Origin: Planctomycetota bacterium
GTDB lineage: Bacteria; Planctomycetota; UBA1135
Direction: 5' to 3'
NCBI GenBank assembly: GCA_024229395.1
Contig: JAAESM010000042.1
Location: 62,001-126,000, forward strand
DNA length: 64,000 nucleotides
In this document: piece by piece, positions 25,721 through 34,613 of the stretch
Numbering within the stretch: position 1 is the first letter of the stretch
How the letters are laid out: every line of letters begins with the position of its first letter
Notes under the pieces: generated by a model
Told to the model about the DNA's origin: nothing
Databases searched by the model: none
Seen by the model: only the letters and a program-made list of their open reading frames with translations
Program-made: the position numbers and the translations under genes

Positions 25721-25987
25721 CCCGAACCTTTGTAAAATGTTGTCCTGGCGCGATTTACGCATTTCGATCCCAAACCAAGATCGTCCTTTCAACACGCCCG
25801 CTGCATAGACCTACAGCGCTAAATATGCCGTCAAATTGGATTTTCCGTTCGTGGATTTCAGAGAGGGGAGAGTTATTTCAGTGGGAGTTCCGATTGCCCC
25901 TTAATAGCGGATTTCGCCATCTGCTTCATAAGGCGATTCGGCTTAACCCCTGATATTTAGAGGGAATTCGGGGAAATACAATGGTCC
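25721..25987. other. AT-richer intergenic region, no gene seen
   Basis: About 270 bp between the minus-strand terminator and the tetR promoter. The track ORF at 25717-25953 has no recognisable features and no ribosome binding site. The terminator implies that a minus-strand transcript may originate here, either a uup leader or a small RNA. Confidence 0.45.
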
Positions 25988-26016
25988 TTGACGCACACGA
26001 TTTCGTGCCTTATTGT
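25988..26016 (+). promoter_or_regulatory. Sigma70-like promoter of the tetR-bcr operon
   Basis: TTGACG (-35) and TATTGT (-10) are separated by exactly 17 bp. Transcription would begin around 26022, at the edge of the palindrome below and about 20 bp before the regulator's ATG. Confidence 0.75.
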
Positions 26017-26022
26017 GGGGAA

Positions 26023-26036
26023 ACCGACCAGTCGGT
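26023..26036 (+). promoter_or_regulatory. TetR-type operator palindrome
   Basis: ACCGAC-CA-GTCGGT is a perfect 6+2+6 palindrome lying just downstream of the -10 box and before the tetR start. Its place fits autorepression of the whole operon by the encoded regulator. Confidence 0.7.
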
Positions 26037-26045
26037 ATGGAAACC

Positions 26046-26654
26046 ATGACGCCTCCTCCCACAACACAATCCACCTCGAAGCGCCTGCTTCTTGCAGCTC
26101 AGGAGTTGTTTTTGGAGCGTAACTATGCAGATGTGACCATGGATCAGATCTGTGCTGCCACCGATGTCACCAAGGGTGCTTTGTACCACCACTTCTCTGG
26201 TAAGGAGGATTTGTACCTAGCCATGCTCCATCAGGACTTGGCCGCCAAACGCGAACTCTTTGCCCAGGCGGTCGCGTTGGAAGGTAGTTGTAAGCAACGC
26301 TTGCACAAGTTGACCGACGACTTCTTGAGTCTGCCATCGGTGAATCGCGGACTCATCACTCTGGTGCGTCGCGACATCAACATCTTCCCACAGGAAGTGC
26401 GTGCCGAATTGGTACGCCTTTACCAAAGCGCACTGCCGGAACAGGTGCAAGCCATCCTTGAAGATGGCATGGCAGCCGGCGAGATCGTGCGCACTGATTC
26501 ACGACTCCTGTCTTGGGAGTTCGTCGCTCTGGTCGAGGTGACCTTGAGTCCCTACGCCGAGCAAGTGCTTCCTACGGTTGAGTCCAAACTCAATCACGTA
26601 CTGGATGTGTTCTTCCAGGGAGCAGTGGCTCCCAACTCCAAAAATCTCTCATGA
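26046..26654 (+). CDS. TetR family transcriptional regulator
   Basis: About 202 residues from the ATG at 26046; the in-frame ATG at 26037 would overlap the operator end. The N-terminal helix-turn-helix is clear: LLLAAQELFLERNYADVTMDQI, then VTKGALYHHFSGKEDLYLAML. The C-terminal ligand domain is helical and not diagnostic. It is the first gene of the operon and its stop overlaps the next start (ATGA). By position it should sense an aromatic acyl-CoA or related pathway intermediate and derepress the operon. Confidence 0.9.
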   Translation: MTPPPTTQSTSKRLLLAAQELFLERNYADVTMDQICAATDVTKGALYHHFSGKEDLYLAMLHQDLAAKRELFAQAVALEGSCKQRLHKLTDDFLSLPSVNRGLITLVRRDINIFPQEVRAELVRLYQSALPEQVQAILEDGMAAGEIVRTDSRLLSWEFVALVEVTLSPYAEQVLPTVESKLNHVLDVFFQGAVAPNSKNLS

Positions 26655-27817
26655 CCAAACCCGTCTTTGACAGCTGGCAAGGCCAACCCCTCAATGAGGT
26701 GTTGATGCAGTGCCGTGACTTGACTGAAGACACCGAATACGAAACCGTTCAGCGCTGGCGCGACAACGGTGGCAAGGTACTCGGCCACTTCCAAGTCTAC
26801 TTTCCCGAGGAAATCGCCCACGCCGCTGGCATGTTGCCGGTCAAGATGCGCGGTTCGACGATGGCACCGGACCAATCCGATTCGCGATTCGGTTCCTACT
26901 TGTGCTCCATCCTGAAGACCTCCTTGGAGCTTTCGCTCGGTGGCAAGGTCGAGTTGGATATGTTCGTGTCGCACCCGATCTGCGACGCCGCGCGTAACCT
27001 CGCCGCCATCTGGGGACGCAACCACGACTACCCCTGTGAGATCCTGTATCTGCCGCAAAACCCCAATTCGGCGGCCAGTATCAGCTATCTACGTCATGAG
27101 TACGATCGCGTGAAGCGCACCATTGAAGGTGTGGTCGGTCATGAGGTCACCGAAGAGGCACTGCGCAACTCGATTGCGGTCTTCAACGAGAACCGTCGTC
27201 TGCTGCGTGAGCTTTACCGCATCAAGCGCGAGACCCCTTGGAAAATCGCTGCGGAAGATGCCTACTCCTTGGTCGCCGTCGCTGGCATGATCCCGCGCGA
27301 AGAGCACAACGACTTGATGAAGTATGTGCTGCCGTTGATCGAGGCTTCGGAGAACCAGAAGGATGACCGCCTGCGCGTGGTCTACGAAGGCGGTTTCTGC
27401 GAGCAGCCACCGCTCGACCTGGTGCGTTTGATCGGTCGTTCGGCTTACTTGGTCGACGACGACCTGCTGATCGGTTTGCGTTACATCCTTGAGGATGTGC
27501 CGGTCGCTGAAGATCCATTACAGGATCTTGCGCATGCTTACATCGAGCAATCCTCCTACAGCCCTGTGCAACATGACTTGCGCAAGCCGAAGGAGCGCAT
27601 GTTGGTGGATCGTTATGAAGAAGCCAAAGGGGAAGCCGTGATCGTCACGGCCGCCAAGATGTGTGAGCCAGGTTTGGAAGAGCAGGTGGCTTACATTCAC
27701 GAGTTGGAAGCCAAGGGCATTCCACATTTCGTCAGCGAGTTCGAGGAACGAATGACTAGTTTCGCTGACCTCGAGCTACAGCTCGAGACCTTCATGGAGA
27801 ACATCCTTTTCGCATAG
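26651..27817 (+). CDS. bcrC: Benzoyl-CoA reductase / 2-hydroxyacyl-CoA dehydratase core subunit, BcrC-like
   Basis: 388 residues, matching BcrC/BadD (about 385). Family Cys residues likely to bind a 4Fe-4S cluster or line the active site occur in GSYLCSIL, HPICDAARN and GGFCEQPPLDL, with a further Cys in AAKMCEPGLEEQ. The N-terminal FPEEIAHAAGMLPV segment is typical of the superfamily. With BcrB it forms the catalytic core that reduces the aromatic ring (or eliminates water in the dehydratase branch). The assignment to the reductase branch rests mainly on the two downstream ATPase genes. It is cytoplasmic and its start overlaps the tetR stop. Confidence 0.82.
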   Translation: MTKPVFDSWQGQPLNEVLMQCRDLTEDTEYETVQRWRDNGGKVLGHFQVYFPEEIAHAAGMLPVKMRGSTMAPDQSDSRFGSYLCSILKTSLELSLGGKVELDMFVSHPICDAARNLAAIWGRNHDYPCEILYLPQNPNSAASISYLRHEYDRVKRTIEGVVGHEVTEEALRNSIAVFNENRRLLRELYRIKRETPWKIAAEDAYSLVAVAGMIPREEHNDLMKYVLPLIEASENQKDDRLRVVYEGGFCEQPPLDLVRLIGRSAYLVDDDLLIGLRYILEDVPVAEDPLQDLAHAYIEQSSYSPVQHDLRKPKERMLVDRYEEAKGEAVIVTAAKMCEPGLEEQVAYIHELEAKGIPHFVSEFEERMTSFADLELQLETFMENILFA

Positions 27818-27829
27818 GCGGTCATCAAG

Positions 27830-29128
27830 ATGTCAGATCAACTTACTCAAGAAATCGTCGGCCGCGGCAACAATGATGGCGCGCGCCTGTTCCGCGAATG
27901 GTTTGCCGAACTGAACGAAAGTGCCGAGAAAGGCGAAGGCGCGGCATACGTGTTCGTGATGGGCAGCTTCAATGAAGTGCTCAAGGCTTTCGACCTGCCG
28001 GTGGTCTTCCCTGAGATCAACTCGCTGCAGACGGCTGTGCGCCGTGTTGCACACGAGTACCTCGAAGAGGCCGAGGACTACGGCTACTCGCCGGATATCT
28101 GCGGCTACGTGAAGGCCGATATCGCCACCCAACTGCGCGGCGGCGAGCACCCTATGGGGCAGATTCCTAAGCCGAAGATGGCTGTACTGACCAACGCCTG
28201 CAACACCTACTTGAAGTGGGCGGAAGCATGGGAGCGCATGTACCAGATGCCGATGGTCACATTGGATGTGCCAGGCACGCGTACTGCTGGCGGCCAGACC
28301 TGGAAGGGGTGCAGCGATTTCGAGAACGACCGCCTCTACGTGCAGAAGCAAATCGAGGAGCTGATCTCGATTTGTGAGCAGGTCACCGGCAAGAAGCTCG
28401 ACATCGACAAGCTGCGCGATGTCATGAACAACGCCAACGGTATGAGCCGCAGCTGGAAACAGTTGCTCGAGCTCAACGCGCATCGCCCATCGGTATTCAA
28501 CGCACTGACAGATGGCACCATCTACTTGGGTGTGGCCAACGGTTTCCGCGGCGAGAAGGCTGGTGCGGATTACTTCGCCGACCTGGTGGAGGAAATGCAG
28601 TACAAGGTCGATCACAACATCGGCACTCTCACCGAAGAGGAGTACCGCTTGTGCTTTGTCGGTGTGCCTTGTTACCCAATCTTCCGTCGCTTCAACGAGA
28701 TGTTCAGCGAGTGGAAGGGAACCTTCGTGCACTCCACGTACTTGTGGTTCGCATCCGGCGGTTCCAACCGCGGTTTCGAGTACGACCTGCAGGATCCGAT
28801 CGCCAGCTTGGCGGAAGGAACCCTCGTCAGCGTGCGTGATGCCATGGACAGCATGTTCCACCAGGATGTGGTGATCGAGAACATGTGCAAAGACTTCGAT
28901 CTGGATGGCATCGTCTATCACCCGATCAAGAGTTGCCGCACGGTGTCCACTGGGCTTGCCGACGGCCGTCGCGCGCTCAGCGAGCGTTTTGATATGCCGA
29001 GTCTGTTCATCGAATCCGACATGATGGACAAACGAGTGGTCGCTGAAGCGCAGTTGAAGAACCGCGCCGACGCATTCTTCGAGGGACTCGCTTCCCGTCG
29101 TAAACAAGCCGCCGCTGCAGCGGAATAA
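27830..29128 (+). CDS. bcrB: Benzoyl-CoA reductase / 2-hydroxyacyl-CoA dehydratase core subunit, BcrB-like
   Basis: 432 residues, matching BcrB/BadE (about 435). Candidate cluster and active-site cysteines are in LTNACNTYLKW, WKGCSDFENDR, VGVPCYPIFRRF and IKSCRTVSTGLADGR. It pairs with the preceding subunit to hold the low-potential iron-sulfur cluster that donates electrons to the thioester-activated ring. It lies 12 bp after bcrC in the same operon. A 424-codon open frame on the opposite strand is an artefact of codon composition. Confidence 0.82.
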   Translation: MSDQLTQEIVGRGNNDGARLFREWFAELNESAEKGEGAAYVFVMGSFNEVLKAFDLPVVFPEINSLQTAVRRVAHEYLEEAEDYGYSPDICGYVKADIATQLRGGEHPMGQIPKPKMAVLTNACNTYLKWAEAWERMYQMPMVTLDVPGTRTAGGQTWKGCSDFENDRLYVQKQIEELISICEQVTGKKLDIDKLRDVMNNANGMSRSWKQLLELNAHRPSVFNALTDGTIYLGVANGFRGEKAGADYFADLVEEMQYKVDHNIGTLTEEEYRLCFVGVPCYPIFRRFNEMFSEWKGTFVHSTYLWFASGGSNRGFEYDLQDPIASLAEGTLVSVRDAMDSMFHQDVVIENMCKDFDLDGIVYHPIKSCRTVSTGLADGRRALSERFDMPSLFIESDMMDKRVVAEAQLKNRADAFFEGLASRRKQAAAAAE

Positions 29129-29149
29129 CCAAGCAATCAGGAAAGAACA

Positions 29150-29971
29150 ATGAGTTACTCAGCTGGAGTGGATGTCGGTTCGACACAAACCAAAGCCGTC
29201 GTGATCGATGAGGATCGCAAGATCGTGGCACGTGCTTTGATCGATACCGGTGCGAACGTCGTGCAAGCTGCCGAGAACGCCTTCAAGACGGCGATCGAAA
29301 GCAAGGGCATCCTCGAAGAGGAAGTCGAATGGGTAATCGGTACCGGCTATGGCCGCTACCGTGTGACCTTCGGCAACGACCAAGTCACCGAGATCTCCTG
29401 TCACGGTCGTGGCGCGCAACATATCTTCCCGGGCACCCGCACCGTGGTGGATATGGGCGGTCAGGATACGAAGGCGATTCGCGTCAATGAGAAAGGTGAG
29501 ATCGATGACTTCTGCATGAACGATAAATGTGCAGCAGGTACCGGTCGTTTCCTTGGTGCGGCATCGGCCGCGCTGGATATCCCACTCAACGACCTCGGTA
29601 CGGTTTCGTTGAAGTCGGATAAGGGTGTGCGCATCTCGACCACCTGCACTGTGTTCGCTGAATCGGAAGTGCTCGCGTGGCTCGGTAAGGGCAAGCGCGT
29701 CGAAGACATCCTTTGGGGTGTGCACGAATCGATCGCAACACGTTCCAAAGGTCTGCTGCGCCGCGTTGGCATCATCGATGAGATCACCTTCACCGGTGGC
29801 GTGTCGCGAAACCAAGCCATGGTCAAAGCACTTGAGGATGTTCTCGAGTGCAAGATGAACGTCAGTGAAGACTGCCACTACATGGGCGCACTTGGTGCCG
29901 CCCTGTTCGCAATGGATCACATCATGTCGAGTCGTAATCCGATCGGCAACGAGGAGGAGGTAGCCCAATGA
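29150..29971 (+). CDS. bcrA: BadF/BadG/HgdC-type ATPase subunit, first copy (BcrA-like)
   Basis: 273 residues, ASKHA ATPase fold. [15 protein letters not shown] is the phosphate-binding loop, [14 protein letters not shown] the second nucleotide loop, and [12 protein letters not shown] plus [10 protein letters not shown] supply the two cysteines that bind the 4Fe-4S cluster bridging the dimer. [15 protein letters not shown] is the adenosine motif. ATP hydrolysis drives an electron into the core subunits. It is shorter than Thauera BcrA (436), more like the compact Azoarcus-type pair. RBS AGGAAAG precedes the ATG. Confidence 0.85.
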   Translation: MSYSAGVDVGSTQTKAVVIDEDRKIVARALIDTGANVVQAAENAFKTAIESKGILEEEVEWVIGTGYGRYRVTFGNDQVTEISCHGRGAQHIFPGTRTVVDMGGQDTKAIRVNEKGEIDDFCMNDKCAAGTGRFLGAASAALDIPLNDLGTVSLKSDKGVRISTTCTVFAESEVLAWLGKGKRVEDILWGVHESIATRSKGLLRRVGIIDEITFTGGVSRNQAMVKALEDVLECKMNVSEDCHYMGALGAALFAMDHIMSSRNPIGNEEEVAQ

Positions 29972-30798
29972 GCATTACTGCAGGAATCGACGTAGGTTCA
30001 ACCTACACCAAGGCCATCTTGCTGAATGGCGAAGGCCAAATCGTTGCGCGGCATGTGCAACAGACCGGCTTCAAGCTGGCAGAAGTCGCCGAGCGCTGCT
30101 TCAACGAAATCATGGAGAAGGCTGGCGTGCAGCGCAGTGACGTGGAATACGTCATCGCGACGGGCTTCGGTCGTCACCAGGTTTCGTTCAAGGATCTGCA
30201 TGTGACGGACCTGACGGCGTCGGCACGCGGAGCACATATGTTGTTCCCGGGCACGCGCTCGATCTTGGATGTGGGTGGCCAGACCATGAAGGCGATTCGC
30301 TTGGAGGATACCAAGGGAATGGTGAAATCCTTCCGCCTCAACGATAAGTGTGCAGCAGGTACCGGCGCCTTCTTGGAGAAGACCGCGCGTTACATGGGTT
30401 ACGAGACCGAGGACATCGGGCCGTTGCTGAGCACTTCGCGTAGTCCGGTGGAGATCTCCGGCGTGTGTGCGGTGTTCGCCGAATCGGAAGTGATCAACCA
30501 GCTATCACTCGGCACGCCGCCTGCCGACATCATGCAGGGAGCAATTGAGTCACTGACCGGCCGCGCCGTGCAGTTGATGAAACGCGCCAAGGCAGAAAGC
30601 GAGTTCACCCTGATCGGTGGCATCATGCGCTTCAACACGATGCCGGCTGCAGTACGGGAACGCGTGGAAGCTGTGGTTAACTTGCCCGGCGAGGAAGATA
30701 ACGACTTGGCGATTGCACAGTTTGTCACGGCACTTGGTGCTGCGGTACTCGGTCAGCGTCGTCTTGAGAAACTCGCCCAGGAGGCTGGGGCGGTCTGA
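29968..30798 (+). CDS. bcrD: BadF/BadG/HgdC-type ATPase subunit, second copy (BcrD-like)
   Basis: 276 residues, paralogous to the preceding gene and overlapping it by [52 protein letters not shown] and [12 protein letters not shown] mirror the partner's motifs, including both cluster cysteines. Two different ATPase subunits next to two core subunits is the arrangement of class I benzoyl-CoA reductases (CBAD), whereas 2-hydroxyglutaryl-CoA dehydratase systems usually have a single homodimeric activator. That is the main argument for the reductase type. Confidence 0.85.
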   Translation: MSITAGIDVGSTYTKAILLNGEGQIVARHVQQTGFKLAEVAERCFNEIMEKAGVQRSDVEYVIATGFGRHQVSFKDLHVTDLTASARGAHMLFPGTRSILDVGGQTMKAIRLEDTKGMVKSFRLNDKCAAGTGAFLEKTARYMGYETEDIGPLLSTSRSPVEISGVCAVFAESEVINQLSLGTPPADIMQGAIESLTGRAVQLMKRAKAESEFTLIGGIMRFNTMPAAVRERVEAVVNLPGEEDNDLAIAQFVTALGAAVLGQRRLEKLAQEAGAV

Positions 30799-31031
30799 TG
30801 GAGCCAATGCCGCTGAAGGCGGATATGGACCTCATCGCGGCCGGCTGGGAACGAAGGTTCCTGGCCGAGCCGGATCGCGTTGAGGAAGCGGTAGAGATCT
30901 ACCGTTCGCTCGGCCTGGAGATTCGTGCCGAACCGCTCGGACCAGCCGACTTCGGCCCGGATTGTCAAGATTGCGCCAGCGAGGTGTGCAAGAGCTACGT
31001 GTTAATCTACACGCGAAAGCCGCCTTCCTAA
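30798..31031 (+). CDS. Small cysteine-containing protein at the end of the bcr-like operon
   Basis: 77 residues. It starts at base 30798, overlapping the stop of the second ATPase gene (TGATG), so it belongs to the operon. The C-terminal part CQDCASEVCKSYVLIYTRK carries three closely spaced Cys (CxxCxxxxC) that could bind a metal or cluster. The N-terminus is helical and charged (VEEAVEIYRSLGLEIRAEPL). It is too short and lacks the pattern of a 2x4Fe-4S ferredoxin, so it is not the expected electron donor. Function unknown. Confidence 0.75.
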   Translation: MEPMPLKADMDLIAAGWERRFLAEPDRVEEAVEIYRSLGLEIRAEPLGPADFGPDCQDCASEVCKSYVLIYTRKPPS

Positions 31032-31041
31032 CAGGCCTACC

Positions 31042-33303
31042 ATGTTACTCAGCATCTCACTACTCGCACCACTACTCGGAGCCCTACCGCAAAAACCAGG
31101 GGGCACCGAGTTTGTCTTTTTAGACAAGCACCGCAATGCCTTCAAGCACACTGCAGAAGTGGAGAAGGCTTTCGAGTTGGCGGCCAAGCAATGGCAAGCC
31201 GTGCTGCTCGACGACGTCACGATCTACGTGCAAGTGACCTTCCAGGAGATGGACTCGGAGAAGGGGCTTGGTGGTTGGAAGCGCGAGTTCCTGGAGTTCC
31301 CTGCCGAGGATATCTACGAAGCCCTGCGCGAGGATTCTTCCAGTCCGAACGACCGACGCGCCTTACGCGTGATGCCGATTCCGGGCGATGCTCAGGTAGT
31401 GACTGGCCACGATGGCAAAGGCCGACGTGTGTTCTCCTTGAATGCATGGATTTCGTCGCGCACAGGCGAGTACAAGCAAAAGCGCATCAACACCTTGAGC
31501 GTGACCCCGGCGCAGGCCAAGGCTCTGTACATGGTGCCGCATGATGAAGAAGGTTTTGACATCACGATCAAGATGAACTCCGACATCCGTTGGGATATGG
31601 ATCCCAGCGACGGCATAGAGAGTGGCTATTTCGACCTAGTCGGCACCATCGTGCATGAGATCGGACATGGGCTTGGTTTCTTCTCCGGCATCGATTCACC
31701 CATGTACTTGATGCAGCCAGACAAAGCATTCAGCGTGTTGGATCTTTACCGTTTCAACGACGGCGCTGAAGAAGACGAAGGCAAACCACGTTGGGATCTT
31801 GGGCGCGGTGGGAATCCGGTTCTGGCGCTCGAAGACGGGCGCGTGCCACTCGGCGGATTGTCCAATGGCGAGGAGTATGAAGCCGGCCACTGGCAGGATG
31901 AGAAGTCCGCTGGCAGCTATTTGGGGATCATGAGCCCCGAGCCATTCCGTGGCATCGCGGCATCGATCGAGAAGCTCGACCTCGTCACCATCGACATGTT
32001 GGGGTGGGAGATTGAAGGGCAGATGGATCGCGCGCCCAAGCGCGAGATGATGCTCGATGGGCAACTGCTGCGTTCACCGAAGATGGAGAAACGTCGTGCT
32101 GAAGCCCTCAACACTTGGTTCCGCGATGCACCAGACTGGGCCTTGAGTGGCATCGTGCTGACCGCTTATGGCAAGCGATGGCATCCCGTCGGCCTGGATA
32201 GTTTCATCGCAGCCTTGGACAGCAAAGATGCATACCTGAATGGTTATGCCATTGAGGGATTGCTCGCAACCGATGAGAAGATACTGCCGTCGTTGATGAG
32301 TAAGGAACTGGTCGATGTGCTGATCAGCAAGTCGTTGAAGAATAAGGATGATTACTTCACCGGCCGTGCGCTGACTTTATTGCAGCGTGGTTTGCCTGAG
32401 GCGCAAGTCACCAAGGCCAGTGGTTGGAAGCGTTGGTGGAAGCTCAATGAAGAGGGTTATCTGCCGAGTGAGTGGACCTTGCCGCCGTTGCCGTTGGGCG
32501 CAGAGTCATCCGAGGAGAGTGTGGCGCAGGGTTTTGTGGAGCGCGCCTTCGACCTCTATGGCGCGGGCATGGAGTTGGTGATCGTGATCGACGCAACCGG
32601 CTCCATGCAGGGCGCCATCGATGCATCGGTGGAAGCGCTGAAGGATTTCTCCGCCATCATGGAAGGCATCTCACCGAAGTTCCGCATGGGATTGGTCGAG
32701 TATCGCGACCACGGCGACATGAAGAATGGCGCCAAGATCGTGGAACCGTTGAGCAATAAGGTCGACAAGATTCGCAAGCGCTTGGGCAAGGTCACCGCCA
32801 GTGGTGGTGGCGATTATCCCGAGGCGGTTTTGTCAGGTCTGCTTGCCGCCTTCGAGAAGAAGATGGGCTGGAAGCGCGAAACCAATAAGTTGCTGGTGGT
32901 GGTGGGGGATGCGCCACCGCACCAGGGCACGATGGACGACCTGCTCGACTTGGTGCGCGAGGCCAACCAATCGCCCTTTGGTGAGGATCCCAGTTCGATT
33001 ATTGAGCGCAACAGCAAAGGCAGCTCCGGCAGCAAGCGCGGCGTGCGGCCTTTCGTGACCTCTACGATTGGGGTTGGCGGGGCAGGCGTAGAAGCCACCA
33101 CGCGCAACACCTTCGTGAAGATCGCCGAAGCCGGTGATGGCGCCTATTCCGAGGTCCTCACTGCTGGTGGTGGTGCCGACGCCGCCAGCGTCGAGATTGC
33201 CGAGCACATCCTGACCTTGTCTTTCGGTTCGCGCTGGCGCAACCAGATGCATGATTTCGTCAGGATCTACATGCAGTACCGGAACGCTGGATTTTTCAAG
33301 TAG
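31042..33303 (+). CDS. Exported zinc metalloprotease fused to a von Willebrand A domain
   Basis: 753 residues with a signal peptide (SLLAPLLGALPQ). Around residue 205 HEIGHGLGFFSGID gives the zinc motif HExxHxxG and a following Asp, as in metzincin-like proteases. After a helical region, a VWA domain begins near residue 512 with ELVIVIDATGSMQGAID, where DATGS supplies a MIDAS-like metal site, then FRMGLVEYRDHGD and LLVVVGDAPPHQG. The combination suggests a surface or secreted protease that binds protein partners. It sits 10 bp after the bcr-like operon but its role looks unrelated. Confidence 0.85.
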   Translation: MLLSISLLAPLLGALPQKPGGTEFVFLDKHRNAFKHTAEVEKAFELAAKQWQAVLLDDVTIYVQVTFQEMDSEKGLGGWKREFLEFPAEDIYEALREDSSSPNDRRALRVMPIPGDAQVVTGHDGKGRRVFSLNAWISSRTGEYKQKRINTLSVTPAQAKALYMVPHDEEGFDITIKMNSDIRWDMDPSDGIESGYFDLVGTIVHEIGHGLGFFSGIDSPMYLMQPDKAFSVLDLYRFNDGAEEDEGKPRWDLGRGGNPVLALEDGRVPLGGLSNGEEYEAGHWQDEKSAGSYLGIMSPEPFRGIAASIEKLDLVTIDMLGWEIEGQMDRAPKREMMLDGQLLRSPKMEKRRAEALNTWFRDAPDWALSGIVLTAYGKRWHPVGLDSFIAALDSKDAYLNGYAIEGLLATDEKILPSLMSKELVDVLISKSLKNKDDYFTGRALTLLQRGLPEAQVTKASGWKRWWKLNEEGYLPSEWTLPPLPLGAESSEESVAQGFVERAFDLYGAGMELVIVIDATGSMQGAIDASVEALKDFSAIMEGISPKFRMGLVEYRDHGDMKNGAKIVEPLSNKVDKIRKRLGKVTASGGGDYPEAVLSGLLAAFEKKMGWKRETNKLLVVVGDAPPHQGTMDDLLDLVREANQSPFGEDPSSIIERNSKGSSGSKRGVRPFVTSTIGVGGAGVEATTRNTFVKIAEAGDGAYSEVLTAGGGADAASVEIAEHILTLSFGSRWRNQMHDFVRIYMQYRNAGFFK

Positions 33304-33310
33304 GGAATAA

Positions 33311-33342
33311 ACACTTGCACGATTGCGCAAGTGTAATAGTAT
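33311..33342 (+). promoter_or_regulatory. arsR promoter with overlapping ArsR operator
   Basis: ACACTTGC and GCAAGTGT are perfect inverted repeats 8 bp apart (33311-33334). They overlap a -35 TTGCAC (33315) and the spacer before a -10 TAGTAT (33337-33342). The -10 ends only 6 bp before the arsR ATG, so the transcript is probably leaderless or nearly so. Confidence 0.7.
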
Positions 33343-33348
33343 TCCGTC

Positions 33349-33666
33349 ATGACGTCGGAAGACTTAGCCCCCCAATGCTGTCCAGAGCTGCAAGAAGCGC
33401 TGGATCCCAAGCTTTTCCACGCCTTGGCGGATCAGAGCCGCCTGGTGTTGCTGATGCGCTTGGTGGTGATCGAGCAGCCGCAGACCGTCAGTGAGCTGGC
33501 GGATTGTTGCGGCGTGCACCTATCCGGCGTGTCGCGTCATCTGGCCATGCTGCGTGATGCCGGCATCCTCGACGCACAGAAAAGCGGCCGCGAGGTTCGC
33601 TATGAGTTGCGTCGTGAAGAGCTTGCCAACACCTTGCGCCTAATCGCCGACGCCATTGAGATCTAA
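33349..33666 (+). CDS. ArsR/SmtB family metalloregulator
   Basis: 105 residues. Winged-helix core: FHALADQSRLVLLMRLV, then VSELADCCGVHLSGVSRHLAML (recognition helix) and the wing KSGREVRYELR. Vicinal cysteines occur at the N-terminus (APQCCPEL) and in ELADCC, plausible trivalent arsenic ligands. The gene precedes arsM by 45 bp, so it likely represses arsM and itself and is released by As(III) or Sb(III). The operator described above overlaps its promoter. Confidence 0.9.
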   Translation: MTSEDLAPQCCPELQEALDPKLFHALADQSRLVLLMRLVVIEQPQTVSELADCCGVHLSGVSRHLAMLRDAGILDAQKSGREVRYELRREELANTLRLIADAIEI

Positions 33667-33711
33667 CAATCCCCGAACGAATTTACCGAGCCCTCGTACT
33701 CCAAACAGACC

Positions 33712-34599
33712 ATGACCCAATCCACTCCTAAAGGCGCCGATCAAGTTCGCGAACATGTTCGCGAACATGTTTCTGCAACCTACGCCGAAGCCCTCAAGCG
33801 CACCGCAGTCGCGAACGAAACCACCGCAACGGAAGACTCCGGCAGTTGCTGCAAACCGAAGTGTTGTTCCAACAGTCCTGAAAGCACCGTTGCTCAACTG
33901 GCCGGTTACGACGACGTCGACCAAGAAGGCGTAGCGGATGCTGCGCGTAGTTCCTTCGGTTGCGGCAATCCACTGGCCTTCTCGGAAGTGAAGGAAGGAC
34001 AGACCGTTTTGGACCTGGGTTCCGGCGCGGGCTTCGACCTGTTGATCGCTGCTGGTAAGGTAGGGGAGTCGGGCAAGGTCATTGGCGTCGACATGACCGA
34101 TGAAATGATCGAGGCCGCACGCGCCAACGCTGCCAAAGCTGGTGTCGAACAAGTAGAAGTACGCAAGGGCGTGATCGAGCAGTTGCCAGTCGATGACAGC
34201 AGCGTGGATTGGGTAATCTCGAACTGCGTGATCAACTTGTCGACCGATAAGCCAGCGGTGTTCGGTGAAGTCGCGCGCGTATTGAAGCCCGGCGGGCGCT
34301 TCTCGGTCTCGGATATCGTGGTCGAGGAACTGCCAGACATCTTGCGCCAGCAAGCGGTCGCCTATTCCGCATGCATCGGTGGTGCGATCTCCGAAGCGGA
34401 TTACATTACCGGGCTGCAACAGGCCGGATTGGAAAAGGTCGAAGTGACTGAACGCATGGTCTACACCAAGGAGCAGATCGAAGGCATCTTGACCTTGGAT
34501 TTCGGTTTGGATGAGGCCAGCGTGCAGGAACTGCGTAGCGCTTTGGCATCGGTCGAAGGCAAAGTCTGGAGTGCCAAGTTCGTCGGCCAACGCGCCTGA
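33712..34599 (+). CDS. arsM: Arsenite S-adenosylmethionine methyltransferase
   Basis: 295 residues. SAM-binding motif VLDLGSGAGFDLLIAAG and VIGVDMTDEMIE follow an N-terminal CCKPKCC cluster. The three cysteines used for As(III) binding and catalysis in ArsM appear in SFGCGNP, ISNCVINLS and YSACIGGAIS. It methylates arsenite stepwise to volatile or less toxic methylated forms in the cytoplasm. The extra N-terminal CCxxxCC may help collect arsenic. A repeated REHVREHV at the N-terminus reflects a short tandem DNA duplication. Confidence 0.93.
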   Translation: MTQSTPKGADQVREHVREHVSATYAEALKRTAVANETTATEDSGSCCKPKCCSNSPESTVAQLAGYDDVDQEGVADAARSSFGCGNPLAFSEVKEGQTVLDLGSGAGFDLLIAAGKVGESGKVIGVDMTDEMIEAARANAAKAGVEQVEVRKGVIEQLPVDDSSVDWVISNCVINLSTDKPAVFGEVARVLKPGGRFSVSDIVVEELPDILRQQAVAYSACIGGAISEADYITGLQQAGLEKVEVTERMVYTKEQIEGILTLDFGLDEASVQELRSALASVEGKVWSAKFVGQRA

Positions 34600-34613
34600 T
34601 AGACTCTTCCTTG

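Noticed and set aside
27833-29107. 424-codon ORF antisense to bcrB
   Set aside because: It mirrors the codon periodicity of bcrB, has no recognisable domain and no ribosome binding site. Similar long antisense frames occur at 48787-49857, 54340-55554 and 55677-56567.
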